Origin: Pseudogulbenkiania sp. MAI-1
Lineage (GTDB): Bacteria > Pseudomonadota > Gammaproteobacteria > Burkholderiales > Chromobacteriaceae
Direction of reading: 5' to 3'
DNA length: 64,000 nucleotides
Assembly (NCBI RefSeq): GCF_000527175.1
Contig: NZ_AZUR01000001.1
Span: 2,890,501 to 2,954,500, forward strand
Shown piece by piece: positions 23,644-32,117 of this stretch (position 1 is its first letter; each line of letters begins with the position of its first letter). The notes below the pieces were generated by a model. The model had not been told where the DNA came from, did not search any database, and worked only from the letters and a program-made list of their open reading frames with translations. A program made the position numbers and the translations under genes.

Positions 23644-24072
23644 TCAGGATTTTTTCTTGCCGGTGCACTCGGCGCATTCGCCATACATGTAGAGGGCATG
23701 GTCGACGATGTGGAAATTGTGCTGTTGGGCGATACGATCCTGCAGCGCCTCGATTTCCGGATCGAAGAACTCCACGACCTTGCCGCACTTGACACACACC
23801 ATGTGATCGTGGTGCCCGCCTTCATTCAACTCGTACACCGCCTTGCCGGTTTCGAAATGATGGCGCACCAGAATGCCGGCCTGCTCGAACTGGGTCAGAA
23901 CACGGTAAATGGTGGCAAGACCCACGTCGATGTTCTCGGCGATCAGGCGGCGGTAGACGTCTTCGGCCGACAGGTGGCGGGACTCGCTGGTTTCGAACAG
24001 ATCCAGAATTTTCAGGCGGGGACCGGTCGCTTTCAGACCAATATCTTTAAGGTGACTGGCTTTACTCATCAT
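23644..24072 (-). CDS. fur: Ferric uptake regulator Fur
   Basis: A 142-residue metal-dependent repressor that, with Fe(II), blocks iron-acquisition genes. The winged-helix DNA-binding half is clear (LKATGPRLKILDLFETSESRHLSAEDVYRRLI, VGLATIYRVLTQFEQAGIL). The metal and dimer half carries HHDHMVCVKCGKVVEFFDPEIE and a second CxxC near the end (GECAECTG). Two adjacent ATG codons (24072 or 24069) could be used. It is divergent from bamE with 92 bases between; I see no good Fur box there. Confidence 0.95.
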   Translation of the reverse strand: MMSKASHLKDIGLKATGPRLKILDLFETSESRHLSAEDVYRRLIAENIDVGLATIYRVLTQFEQAGILVRHHFETGKAVYELNEGGHHDHMVCVKCGKVVEFFDPEIEALQDRIAQQHNFHIVDHALYMYGECAECTGKKKS

Positions 24073-24164
24073 GATATAAATGTAGATGGTCCAAAAACCA
24101 TGATAAAGCCTTTTTGCGGCTTTGCCTAATTACCATTCCATAATTTCTACCTGAGCGGAGTCAC

Positions 24165-24551
24165 ATGCGCGTCCTGATTATTGCCGCCGCCATCGTTCTG
24201 TCCGGCTGCAGTTCTCTGAACCCGATGAGCTGGTTCACCCCCTACCAAATGGACATCCCTCAAGGGAACTACGTCACGCAGGATGCCGTCGCCAAACTCA
24301 AGCCTGGCATGACGCACAAGCAGGTCCAGTTCCTGCTGGGTACCCCACTCTTGACCGATGCCTTCCATGGTAACCGCTGGGATTACAAGTATCGCCTGGT
24401 GCGCGCGGGGAAACCGGCAGAAGACAAGCTGCTGACCGTCTACTTCGAGGGCGATGCCATGACCCGGGTAGAGGGTGAAGCCCTGCCGGCCGAACGTGCA
24501 ATTCTCCCCGCCGACGCCTCGGCCCCCGCTCAGGCAACCAAGGCGCAATGA
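24165..24551 (+). CDS. bamE: Outer-membrane assembly lipoprotein BamE
   Basis: A 128-residue lipoprotein of the BAM complex that inserts beta-barrel proteins into the outer membrane. The short signal peptide ends in the lipobox LSGC. The core shows the SmpA/OmlA fold: QMDIPQGNYVTQDAVAKLKPGMTHKQVQFLLGTPLLTDAFHGNRWDYKY, then KLLTVYFEGDAMTRVEG. An Ala/Pro-rich tail follows. It is divergent from fur, as in many proteobacteria, and its stop overlaps the dapB start (ATGA). Confidence 0.93.
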   Translation: MRVLIIAAAIVLSGCSSLNPMSWFTPYQMDIPQGNYVTQDAVAKLKPGMTHKQVQFLLGTPLLTDAFHGNRWDYKYRLVRAGKPAEDKLLTVYFEGDAMTRVEGEALPAERAILPADASAPAQATKAQ

Positions 24552-25354
24552 ACATGATGAACGTAGTGATCGTAGGAGCCAGCGGCCGCATGGGCCGCAC
24601 CCTGATCGAGTCGGTACTGGCGACGGAAGGCGTAGAGTTGCACGCCGCAGTCGAACGTCCCGGCTCCGATTTCATCGGTCAGGATGCCGGCCTGTTTCTC
24701 GGCCGCGCCACCGGCATAAAAGTCACCACCGATTTCGACGCGGCCCTGCAGGGCGCCGACGTCGTCATCGACTTCACCCGCCCGGAAGGCACGCTCCACT
24801 ATATGGCCAGTTGTGTCGCCAACAATGTGAAGCTGATCATCGGCACCACCGGCTTCGACGACGCCGGCAAGGAAGCCATCCGCCTCGCTTCTGAAAAGAT
24901 CGGCATCGTGTTCGCGCCGAACTTCAGCGTGGGCGTGAACCTGACCTTCAAGCTGCTGGACATCGCCTCGCGGGTGCTGGCCGAGGATTACGACATCGAA
25001 ATCATCGAGGCGCACCACCGCCACAAGGTGGATGCCCCGTCCGGCACGGCGTTGCGCATGGGCGAGGTGATCGCCGACGCGCTCGGCCGCGACCTGAAGG
25101 AATGCGCCGTCTACGGACGCGAAGGCGTGACCGGCGAGCGCGATGCCAAGACCATCGGTTTTGCCACGGTGCGTGCCGGCGACGTGGTCGGTGATCACAC
25201 CGCGCTGTTCGCCACCACCGGCGAGCGGGTGGAGATCACCCACAAGGCCTCCAGCCGCGCCACCTTCGCCAACGGCGCCGTGCGGGCGGCCAAGTGGCTG
25301 GCGACCAAGCCGACCGGCCTGTTCGACATGCAGGACGTGCTGGGCCTGCGTTAA
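24548..25354 (+). CDS. dapB: 4-hydroxy-tetrahydrodipicolinate reductase
   Basis: A 268-residue NAD(P)H enzyme of lysine and diaminopimelate synthesis. The Rossmann motif VIVGASGRMGRTLIE opens the protein. VIDFTRPEGTLHYM, IGTTGFDD and the substrate-binding EAHHRHKVDAPSGTALRMGE are the family signatures. In-frame ATG codons at 24548, 24554 and 24557 are all possible starts; the first overlaps the bamE stop and suggests coupling. Confidence 0.95.
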   Translation: MNMMNVVIVGASGRMGRTLIESVLATEGVELHAAVERPGSDFIGQDAGLFLGRATGIKVTTDFDAALQGADVVIDFTRPEGTLHYMASCVANNVKLIIGTTGFDDAGKEAIRLASEKIGIVFAPNFSVGVNLTFKLLDIASRVLAEDYDIEIIEAHHRHKVDAPSGTALRMGEVIADALGRDLKECAVYGREGVTGERDAKTIGFATVRAGDVVGDHTALFATTGERVEITHKASSRATFANGAVRAAKWLATKPTGLFDMQDVLGLR

Positions 25355-25360
25355 AACAGT

Positions 25361-25385
25361 AAGGGAGGGGCCAAGCCACTCCCTT
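25361..25385. terminator. Possible terminator between convergent dapB and spoVR
   Basis: A 7-bp stem AAGGGAG / CTCCCTT with an 11-base loop lies just after dapB; the T tract is weak on both strands. Confidence 0.4.
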
Positions 25386-25445
25386 CGTTTCCTCCGCCGC
25401 GGCTTGCCGCCGGCTGGCCGCCTCTATCTCCTCGTCGGCTCCCCA

Positions 25446-26969
25446 TCACGCCGGCTGCAGCGTCAATTGCTCGGGCTGGTGCCTGACCTCGAAAGTCTGC
25501 TCCACCTCCCCTGCATCGTTGACGCTCTCCAACCGTACGTCGAAGCCCCACAGCCGCGCCACATGCTTCAACACCTCGTGCGCGCTGCCCGCCTCCAGCG
25601 GCCGGCGCCGGTGCATGGTGTGGCGCAGCGTCAGGCGTCGGTCGCCGCGCACGTTGACCGACCAGACCTGGATATTCGGCTCGCGCGAGCCCAGATTGTA
25701 CTGCTCGGACAGCTTCTGCCGCACGTCGCGGTAGCCTTCCTCGTCATGGATCGCCGACACCAGCAGCGTGCTTTCCCGATCGTCGTCACGGATGGCGAAG
25801 AAGCGGAAGTCGCGGATCAGCTTGGGCGAGAGATACTGCGAAACGAAACTCTCGTCCTTGAAATTCTTCATGGCGAAGTCGAGCGTTTCCTGCCAGTTGC
25901 TGCCGGCGATGTCGGGGAACCACAGTTTATCCTCCGCCGTCGGCTCCTGGCAGATGCGCTTGATGTCCTGGTACATCGAGAAGCCGAGCGCATAGGGATT
26001 GATGCCGTTGTACCAGCGTGCGGTCACGGGTGGCTGGTACACCACGTTGGTGTGCGACTGCAGGAACTCCATCATGGCGCCGTCGGTCACCAGGCCCTTC
26101 TCGAACAGCCGATTCATGATGGTGTAGTGCCAGAACGTCGCCCAACCCTCGTTCATCACCTGAGTCTGGCGCTGCGGATAGAAATACTGGGCGATCTTGC
26201 GCACGATGCGCACGATCTCGCGCTGCCACGGTTCCAGCAAGGGCGCGGACTTCTCGATGAAGTACAGCAGGTTTTCCTGCGGCTCGGCGGGGAAGCGCAC
26301 CGGCTCCTGCTCGCCTCCGCTCTTGGCGCGCCGCGGAATGGTGCGCCACAGATCGTTGACCTGCATCTGCAGATAATGCTCGCGTTCTTCCTGCCGCGCC
26401 TGTTCCTTGGCCAGCGACAGCTTCTGCGGCCGCTTGTAGCGGTCCACGCCGTAGTTCATCAGGGCGTGGCAGGAGTCGAGCAGTTCTTCCACGGCATCGA
26501 TGCCGTAGCGCTCTTCGCAGCGCGAGATATAGCTCTTGGCAAACACCAGGTAGTCGACGATGGCCGAAGCGTCGGTCCAGGTGCGGAACAGGTAGTTGCC
26601 CTTGAAGAACGAGTTATGGCCGTAGGCAGCATGGGCGATCACCAGCGCCTGCATGGTCATGGAGTTTTCTTCCATGAGGTAGGCGATGCAGGGATTGGAG
26701 TTGATCACGATCTCGTAGGCCAGCCCCATGTGACCGCGCTTGTAGCTCTTCTCGGTAGAGACGAAGTGCTTGCCGAAAGACCAGTGGTGATAGTTGACCG
26801 GCATGCCCACCGACGAATAGGCATCCATCATCTGTTCGGCGGAGATGACTTCCAGTTGCACCGGATAGACATCCAGCCCGTACTCATTGACGGCGATCTC
26901 GCGTATCGCCCGCTCGTACTCGTCGAGCAGGTCGAAAGTCCACTCGGAACCGGTCGAAATGGGTGTCAT
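25446..26969 (-). CDS. spoVR: SpoVR family protein
   Basis: A 507-residue protein of the SpoVR/YcgB family. Its biochemical role is unsettled; in Bacillus it affects spore cortex, and in proteobacteria it accompanies prkA and yeaH in stationary-phase or nitrogen stress. Typical segments are WSFGKHFVSTEKSYKRGHMGLAYEIVINSNPCIAYLMEEN, ALVIAHAAYGHNSFFKGNYLF and MNEGWATFWHYTIMNRL. The conserved His and Glu residues look like a metal site, but that is inference. The start MTPISTGSEWTF at 26969 was chosen over a longer frame because it matches the family. Last gene of the operon. Confidence 0.92.
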   Translation of the reverse strand: MTPISTGSEWTFDLLDEYERAIREIAVNEYGLDVYPVQLEVISAEQMMDAYSSVGMPVNYHHWSFGKHFVSTEKSYKRGHMGLAYEIVINSNPCIAYLMEENSMTMQALVIAHAAYGHNSFFKGNYLFRTWTDASAIVDYLVFAKSYISRCEERYGIDAVEELLDSCHALMNYGVDRYKRPQKLSLAKEQARQEEREHYLQMQVNDLWRTIPRRAKSGGEQEPVRFPAEPQENLLYFIEKSAPLLEPWQREIVRIVRKIAQYFYPQRQTQVMNEGWATFWHYTIMNRLFEKGLVTDGAMMEFLQSHTNVVYQPPVTARWYNGINPYALGFSMYQDIKRICQEPTAEDKLWFPDIAGSNWQETLDFAMKNFKDESFVSQYLSPKLIRDFRFFAIRDDDRESTLLVSAIHDEEGYRDVRQKLSEQYNLGSREPNIQVWSVNVRGDRRLTLRHTMHRRRPLEAGSAHEVLKHVARLWGFDVRLESVNDAGEVEQTFEVRHQPEQLTLQPA

Positions 26970-27063
26970 GCTGCACCTCCGCAAAGTCGGGGTTGGCCTG
27001 GCGCCCGTCAGGGGCCTGCTCACCAGCCGTCACGGCCGTGAGCAGGTTCCTGACAGGTTCTCA

Positions 27064-28335
27064 TCAAGCACGGGTAGCGGGTTGACGCTTGAAGATTTCC
27101 CGGAACACCGGATAGATGTCCGCCGTCGAGTGAATGCGCTGCATGGCGAAGTGCTTGCAGCGCTCCTTGACCTTGAGGTACTCGTACCAGAGGTTTTGCG
27201 GCTCGCTCTCGGTGATCTCGACGTAGGCGTAGTACTGGCACAAGGGTAGCAGCGACTCGTCGAGAATCTGGGCGCAATTGGCCGAATCGCTGTCCCAGTT
27301 GTCGCCGTCCGACGCTTGCGCCACGTAGATATTCCACTCGCTGCTGTTGTAACGCTTGTAGACGATCTCCTTCATCAGGTTGAGCGCCGACGACACCACG
27401 GTCCCCCCCGATTCGCGCGAGTGGAAGAAGTCGTGCTCGTTCACCTCGACGGCACTGGTGTGGTGACGGATAAACACGACTTCGATCTTCTCGTAATTCC
27501 GCTGCAGGAACAGGTAGAGCAGGATGAAGAAACGCTTGGCCATGTCCTTCTTGGCTTCGTCCATGGAGCCTGACACGTCCATGATGCAGAACATCACCGC
27601 CTGGCTGGTCGGCTTGGGCTGCTTGATGCGGTTGTTGTAGCGCAGGTCGAACGGGTCGATGAAGGGGATGCTGGCCAGCCGCTCGCGCAGCAGGTGGATA
27701 TGCCTGCGCTTCTCCCGCACTTCGATATCGTGCTCTTCGTCGGACTCGAGCAGGGTATCCAGATCCTCTTCGGCCTCGTTGAGCTCGGAGAGCGTCGGCG
27801 CGGACAGCGCCACCCGGCGCGCCAGCGCACCACGCAGCGAACGGACGATGCTGATATTGGTCGGCGTGCCGTCGCTGGTATAGCCGGCCCGCACCGACTT
27901 CATTTCCTCCACTCCCATCAGCTGGGTCTTGACCAGGTTGGGCAGCGCCAGGTCCTCGAAGAACACGTTCATGAACTCTTCGCGCGACAGCTCGAAGGCA
28001 AAGTCGTCCTCCCCTTCGCCATCCTGGCTGGCCTTGCCTCCCCCGCCACCGGCACCACCCTGCGGCCGATTGAAGCGATCCCCCTTGATGAACTCCTCGT
28101 TGCCGGGATGAACGTTTTCGGTGACGCCACCCCTGCCATGGTGAAAGATCGGCTCGGAGACATCCTTTACCGGAATGGAAACCTTCTCACCGCTGTCGAT
28201 ATCGGTGATGCTCCGTCCCTTGATGGCCTTGGAGACGGCTTCCTTGATTTGGGCCTTGAAACGGCGCAGGAACCGCTCGCGGTTGACCGCAGACTTGTTC
28301 TTGCCGTTCAGGCGACGATCAATGATGTGAGCCAT
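27064..28335 (-). CDS. yeaH: YeaH family protein (DUF444, von Willebrand-like)
   Basis: A 423-residue protein that accompanies the kinase PrkA/YeaG. The N-terminus HIIDRRLNGKNKSAVNRERFLRRFK and the glycine-rich stretch near residue 95 are typical. The C-terminal half looks like a von Willebrand A domain with a metal-binding MIDAS motif (FCIMDVSGSMDEAKKDMAKRFF) and RESGGTVVSSALNLM. The molecular function is not known. The ATG at 28335 follows AGAGG at a good distance; a GTG two codons upstream is less likely. Confidence 0.92.
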   Translation of the reverse strand: MAHIIDRRLNGKNKSAVNRERFLRRFKAQIKEAVSKAIKGRSITDIDSGEKVSIPVKDVSEPIFHHGRGGVTENVHPGNEEFIKGDRFNRPQGGAGGGGGKASQDGEGEDDFAFELSREEFMNVFFEDLALPNLVKTQLMGVEEMKSVRAGYTSDGTPTNISIVRSLRGALARRVALSAPTLSELNEAEEDLDTLLESDEEHDIEVREKRRHIHLLRERLASIPFIDPFDLRYNNRIKQPKPTSQAVMFCIMDVSGSMDEAKKDMAKRFFILLYLFLQRNYEKIEVVFIRHHTSAVEVNEHDFFHSRESGGTVVSSALNLMKEIVYKRYNSSEWNIYVAQASDGDNWDSDSANCAQILDESLLPLCQYYAYVEITESEPQNLWYEYLKVKERCKHFAMQRIHSTADIYPVFREIFKRQPATRA

Positions 28336-28386
28336 AGCCACCTCTACAGTCCCGGTTGGGCAAGACCCATGCCTTGCCGCTGATAT

Positions 28387-28412
28387 CTGGCCGGGAACAC
28401 CGTCCCGGCCAG
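28387..28412. other. Intercistronic hairpin between prkA and yeaH
   Basis: A perfect 10-bp stem CTGGCCGGGA / TCCCGGCCAG with a 6-base loop in the 87-base gap. No T tract follows on the minus strand, so it is more likely an mRNA stability or processing element than a terminator. Confidence 0.6.
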
Positions 28413-28422
28413 AATGACGGGC

Positions 28423-30351
28423 TTACGAAGACTTGCGCACGCGCAGATACCATTCGCACAGCAGGCGAACCTGCTTGGCCGTATAGCCCTTGTCGACCAT
28501 CCGGTTGACGAAATCCTCATGCTTCTTGGCGTCCTCGGCACTCGCCTTGGCATTGAAGGAGATGACCGGCAACAGCTCCTCGGTGTTGGAGAACATTTTC
28601 TTCTCGATCACCATGCGCAGCTTCTCATAGCTCGTCCAGGTGGGGTTCTTCCCTCCATTGCTGGCTCGTGCACGCAGCACGAAGTTGACGATCTCGTTGC
28701 GGAAGTCCTTCGGGTTGGAAATGCCCGCCGGCTTCTCGATCTTTTCCAGTTCCGCGTTGAGCGAGGTCCGGTCGAAACTCTCACCCGTATCCGGATCGCG
28801 GTATTCCTGATCCTGGATCCAGTAGTCGGCGAAGGTCACGTAACGATCGAAGATGTTCTGCCCGTACTCGGAATAGCTCTCCAGGTAAGCGGTCTGGATT
28901 TCCTTGCCGATGAACTCGACATACTTGGGCGCCAGGAACTCCTTGATGAAGGTCAGGTACTTCTGTTCGACCTCGGGCGGGAATTGCTCGCGCTCGACCT
29001 GTTTTTCCAGCACGTACAACAGATGCACCGGGTTGGCCGCCACTTCGGAATGGTCGAAGTTGAACACCTTGGACAGGATCTTGTAGGCAAACCGCGTGGA
29101 AAGCCCGCTCATGCCTTCGTCCACGCCGGCATAGTCGCGGTATTCCTGCAACGATTTGGCCTTGGGATCGGTGTCCTTGAGGTTTTCACCGTCGTAGACC
29201 TGCATCTTGCTGAACAGGCTGGAGTTCTCCGGATCTTTCAGCCGGGAGAGCACGGCAAACTGCGCCATCATCTTGAGCGTTCCCGGGGCGCACGGAGCGT
29301 TGGCCAGCGAAGAGTTGCGGATCAATTTGTCGTAGATCTTGATCTCTTCGGTGACGCGCAGGCAGTACGGCACCTTGACAATGTAGATCCGGTCGAGGAA
29401 AGCCTCGTTATTCTTGTTGTTCTTGAACTGCTTCCATTCGGATTCGTTGGAGTGCGCCAGGATGATGCCCTCGAACGGAATCGCGCCAAAGCCCTCGGTG
29501 CCCTTGAAGTTGCCCTCCTGGGTCGCGGTCAGCAACGGGTGCAGCACCTTGATCGGTGCCTTGAACATTTCCACGAACTCCAGCAGGCCCTGGTTGGCCA
29601 GGCACAGGCCGCCGGAGTAGCTGTAGGCGTCCGGATCGTCCTGGGCGTATTTTTCCAGCTTGCGGATGTCCACCTTGCCGACCAGCGAGGAGATGTCCTG
29701 GTTATTTTCGTCGCCCGGCTCGGTCTTGGCCACGGCGATCTGCTTCAGTACCGAGGGGTAGCGCTTGACCACGCGGAACTGGCTGATGTCGCCGTTGAAT
29801 TCATGCAGGCGCTTTACCGCCCACGGGCTGGGGATGGCGCGCAGGTAACGGCGCGGAATACCGTATTGTTCTTCGAGGATGGCACCGTCCTCGTCGTAAT
29901 TGAACAGGCCCAGCGGCGATTCGTTGACCGGCGAGCCCTTCAGGCAATAGAACGGCACCAGTTCCATCAATTCCTTGAGTTTTTCGGCGATGGACGATTT
30001 GCCGCCTCCCACCGGGCCCAGCAGATAGAGAATCTGTTTCTTCTCTTCCAGGCCTTGGGCGGCATGACGGAAATAGGCCACGACCTGCTCGATCACTTCT
30101 TCCGTGCCGTAAAAATCACGGAAGGCCGGGTAGATCTTGACCACCTTGTTGCTGAAAATCCGTGACAGCCGGGGATTGTGGCGGGTGTCCACCAGTTCCG
30201 GCTCGCCGATGGCCATCAGCATGCGTTCGGCGGCAGTGGCGTAGGCGGCGGGTTCGCGTTTGCAGATATCCAGATATTCCTGGATGGTGTACTCCTCCTC
30301 GCGCGTCCGATCGTAACGTGAAGAGTATTGGCTGAAGATATCCGGGTACAT
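28423..30351 (-). CDS. prkA: PrkA family serine protein kinase
   Basis: A 642-residue AAA+/kinase protein (YeaG in E. coli). Near residue 105 the Walker A loop reads LLGPVGGGKSSIAEKL. Further conserved blocks are AHSNESEWKQFKNNKNNEAFLDRIYIVKVPYCLRVTEE and the C-terminal kinase-like region (ISFNAKASAEDAKKHEDFVNRMVDKGYTAKQVRLLCEWYLRVRKSS). In enterics it acts with YeaH under starvation stress. The start at MYPDIFSQYSSRYDRTREEEYTIQEYL matches the family, 24 codons into the longest frame. First gene of prkA-yeaH-spoVR. Confidence 0.94.
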   Translation of the reverse strand: MYPDIFSQYSSRYDRTREEEYTIQEYLDICKREPAAYATAAERMLMAIGEPELVDTRHNPRLSRIFSNKVVKIYPAFRDFYGTEEVIEQVVAYFRHAAQGLEEKKQILYLLGPVGGGKSSIAEKLKELMELVPFYCLKGSPVNESPLGLFNYDEDGAILEEQYGIPRRYLRAIPSPWAVKRLHEFNGDISQFRVVKRYPSVLKQIAVAKTEPGDENNQDISSLVGKVDIRKLEKYAQDDPDAYSYSGGLCLANQGLLEFVEMFKAPIKVLHPLLTATQEGNFKGTEGFGAIPFEGIILAHSNESEWKQFKNNKNNEAFLDRIYIVKVPYCLRVTEEIKIYDKLIRNSSLANAPCAPGTLKMMAQFAVLSRLKDPENSSLFSKMQVYDGENLKDTDPKAKSLQEYRDYAGVDEGMSGLSTRFAYKILSKVFNFDHSEVAANPVHLLYVLEKQVEREQFPPEVEQKYLTFIKEFLAPKYVEFIGKEIQTAYLESYSEYGQNIFDRYVTFADYWIQDQEYRDPDTGESFDRTSLNAELEKIEKPAGISNPKDFRNEIVNFVLRARASNGGKNPTWTSYEKLRMVIEKKMFSNTEELLPVISFNAKASAEDAKKHEDFVNRMVDKGYTAKQVRLLCEWYLRVRKSS

Positions 30352-30536
30352 GGCTCTGCCTCCTGACGTTCGGCAGGGGGCGGCGGCGAACGTTCGCGCA
30401 TCCGCCATGCCCCCTTGCACCATTAGAGTGACTGCTTGAGAACCGGTTCTACTTCATTATGTTTTTTTGGGTATAGCACAGGAATTCAGGTGCGTCCGGG
30501 CAATTATGTCAGCTGGATGCAAGGAAACACGCCTTG

Positions 30537-30854
30537 TCAGGACTTCAATTCGATGATGCGCGCGCCGATTTCGTACAGCCTTCCGCGCTCGATTTCATTG
30601 CAACGGCGCACTTCCACCTCGGCTTCGAACGGCTTTCCGGGCAGGCCGCCGACAGCCGGGGCCCGCACCACGACCAGCAACCTTTCGCCAAATTGCGGCA
30701 CGAAGGAAGTACGCAGCGCCAGCCCGTCTATCGACAGGTCTATGCATTCGCCATAGTGGGTCTCGCCGGTATTCCGTGACTTGATGCGGGCATTGCATCC
30801 CATCCGGATACGCCGCGCACCACGGCGCTCGTGGTGCGGATCAAACGGGGGCAC
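30537..30854 (-). CDS. PilZ-domain protein (putative cyclic-di-GMP receptor)
   Basis: A 105-residue single PilZ domain. The ligand-binding motifs are visible: an R-rich HHERRGARRIRMGCNARI (RxxxR) and CIDLSIDGLALRT ([D/N]xSxxG), followed by beta-strands (ERLLVVVRAPAV, FEAEVEVRRCNEIERGRLYEIGARII). PilZ proteins bind cyclic-di-GMP and adjust motility or envelope functions; the target is unknown here. The GTG start at 30854 has GGGAGG 7 bases upstream and overlaps the NUDIX stop by 14 bases; a longer ATG start is possible. Confidence 0.8.
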   Translation of the reverse strand: MPPFDPHHERRGARRIRMGCNARIKSRNTGETHYGECIDLSIDGLALRTSFVPQFGERLLVVVRAPAVGGLPGKPFEAEVEVRRCNEIERGRLYEIGARIIELKS

Positions 30855-31398
30855 CCGGCAGCCTCCCGTCGAGATAGGCCGACAGCCAGTGCAGGCCAAC
30901 GATCGATTTGCTGTCGCAGATTTCGCCGGTCAGCGCCATGACCATGGCATCGGCCAGCGGCACGGTGACCACTTCGAGAAATTCGCCATGGTCCAGCTGT
31001 CGCTCGTGCAGGGTCAGGTCCTGGGCCAGGAAGTAGCTGATCTGTTCGTCGGCGTAGCCGATGCAGGGGTGGGCCGTGCCGAGGTAGGTCCAGCGCTCGG
31101 CCTGATAGCCGGTCTCTTCGCGCAGCTCGCGGCGTGCCGTGCTGTCGCGCGCCTCGTCCGGGTCGATCTTGCCGGCCGGAATCTCCAGAAACACCCGGCC
31201 GGCCGGGTAGCGGTACTGGCGCTCCATCACCAGCCGGTCGTCCGGGGTCAGTGCCAGGATGGCCACGGCGCCGGGGTGCCGGATGTATTCGCGATACGAG
31301 GTGCTGCCGTCCGGCAGTTGCACCTTGTCGCGGTGCACTTGGAGAAAACCGCCCTGGTAAACCGTTTCCGTGCTCAAGGTCTTTTCAACGAGTTCCAC
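30841..31398 (-). CDS. NUDIX hydrolase, ADP-ribose pyrophosphatase-like
   Basis: A 185-residue NUDIX enzyme of the NudF/ADP-ribose group. The complete Nudix box is present (GKIDPDEARDSTARRELREETGY) and is preceded by RQYRYPAGRVFLEIPA, typical of ADP-sugar pyrophosphatases. The family hydrolyses ADP-ribose to AMP and ribose-5-phosphate. The GTG start at 31398 overlaps the upstream DUF2062 gene by 14 bases, so translation is coupled. Confidence 0.88.
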   Translation of the reverse strand: MELVEKTLSTETVYQGGFLQVHRDKVQLPDGSTSYREYIRHPGAVAILALTPDDRLVMERQYRYPAGRVFLEIPAGKIDPDEARDSTARRELREETGYQAERWTYLGTAHPCIGYADEQISYFLAQDLTLHERQLDHGEFLEVVTVPLADAMVMALTGEICDSKSIVGLHWLSAYLDGRLPGAPV

Positions 31399-31942
31399 GC
31401 CATCCCTTCCGTTTTTTCCATGCCATGATGATATAACACCGCCATCCTGCCCGAACGCACAGATACCCGGCAAGCCCGAGCGTGAGGCCCAGCATGGGCA
31501 CGCCGATCGCCAACGGCAATCCCAGGCCCACGGCCCAGTCGCCGACTTGTCGCAGCCATTCGAGCGGCGACGACGCCGACCAGTCCGGCGCCATCGTCAT
31601 TGTGCCGTGGTTCGAGCGCCCCAGCAGCAGTTTGCCGTACTCGTATGCCAGGTAGTACAGCGGCAGATAGGTAAATAGATTGGTATAGAGAGTAGTGACG
31701 ATGGCGACCGGCAGGTTGACGCGGAACACGAGTGCGAGCAAGGCGGCGGTGATCATCTGGCTCGGCCCCGGCATCAGCCCGGAGAACAGGCCGATGGCGA
31801 AGGCCAGCGCCACCTTGCGCCGGTTCAGCGACCAGAACGCCGGATGGTCCAGATACGGCGCCAGCCATCTCAGATAGCGGTTCTGGAACAGCCGGTGATG
31901 GTCGGGCAGCAGCTGACGCAGGTGTCTTCGGATTCGGCTCAT
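31385..31942 (-). CDS. DUF2062 membrane protein
   Basis: A 185-residue inner-membrane protein with the DUF2062 signature VALAFAIGLFSGLMPGPSQMITAALLALVFRVNLPVAIVTTLYTN and at least three membrane helices (also LPLAIGVPMLGLTLGLAGYLCV). The N-terminus is basic (SRIRRHLRQLLPDHHRLFQNRYLRWL). Function is unknown; homologues sit next to envelope or competence genes in other proteobacteria. It is the first gene of an overlapping trio with NUDIX and PilZ. Confidence 0.85.
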   Translation of the reverse strand: MSRIRRHLRQLLPDHHRLFQNRYLRWLAPYLDHPAFWSLNRRKVALAFAIGLFSGLMPGPSQMITAALLALVFRVNLPVAIVTTLYTNLFTYLPLYYLAYEYGKLLLGRSNHGTMTMAPDWSASSPLEWLRQVGDWAVGLGLPLAIGVPMLGLTLGLAGYLCVRAGWRCYIIMAWKKRKGWRGTR

Positions 31943-32021
31943 CGCGCGGACTGTCGTTAATTAGCAACCATGCCTCAGTCCATGTTAGCGAAAAAGCTTG
32001 CCAAAGCTTCTGCTATTATTT

Positions 32022-32033
32022 AAACATACGTTT
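32022..32033. promoter_or_regulatory. PsrA-like operator before acyl-CoA dehydrogenase
   Basis: AAAC-ATAC-GTTT, an inverted repeat that fits the published PsrA consensus as I recall it (AAAC, 2-4 bases, GTTT). It lies 84 bases before the dehydrogenase start codon and directly follows TATTAT, a possible -10 element. Confidence 0.5.
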
Positions 32034-32117
32034 GAATTACTCGCCGGCACGATCCCGGAAACGACACGATTGCCCGAACCGCATGATTGCGGGCCACGCT
32101 ACTCAGGAGACAAAACC

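Noticed and set aside
24073..24164. Fur box between fur and bamE
   Set aside because: The region is AT-rich, but no stretch fits the 19-base GATAATGATAATCATTATC pattern well enough to claim autoregulation.
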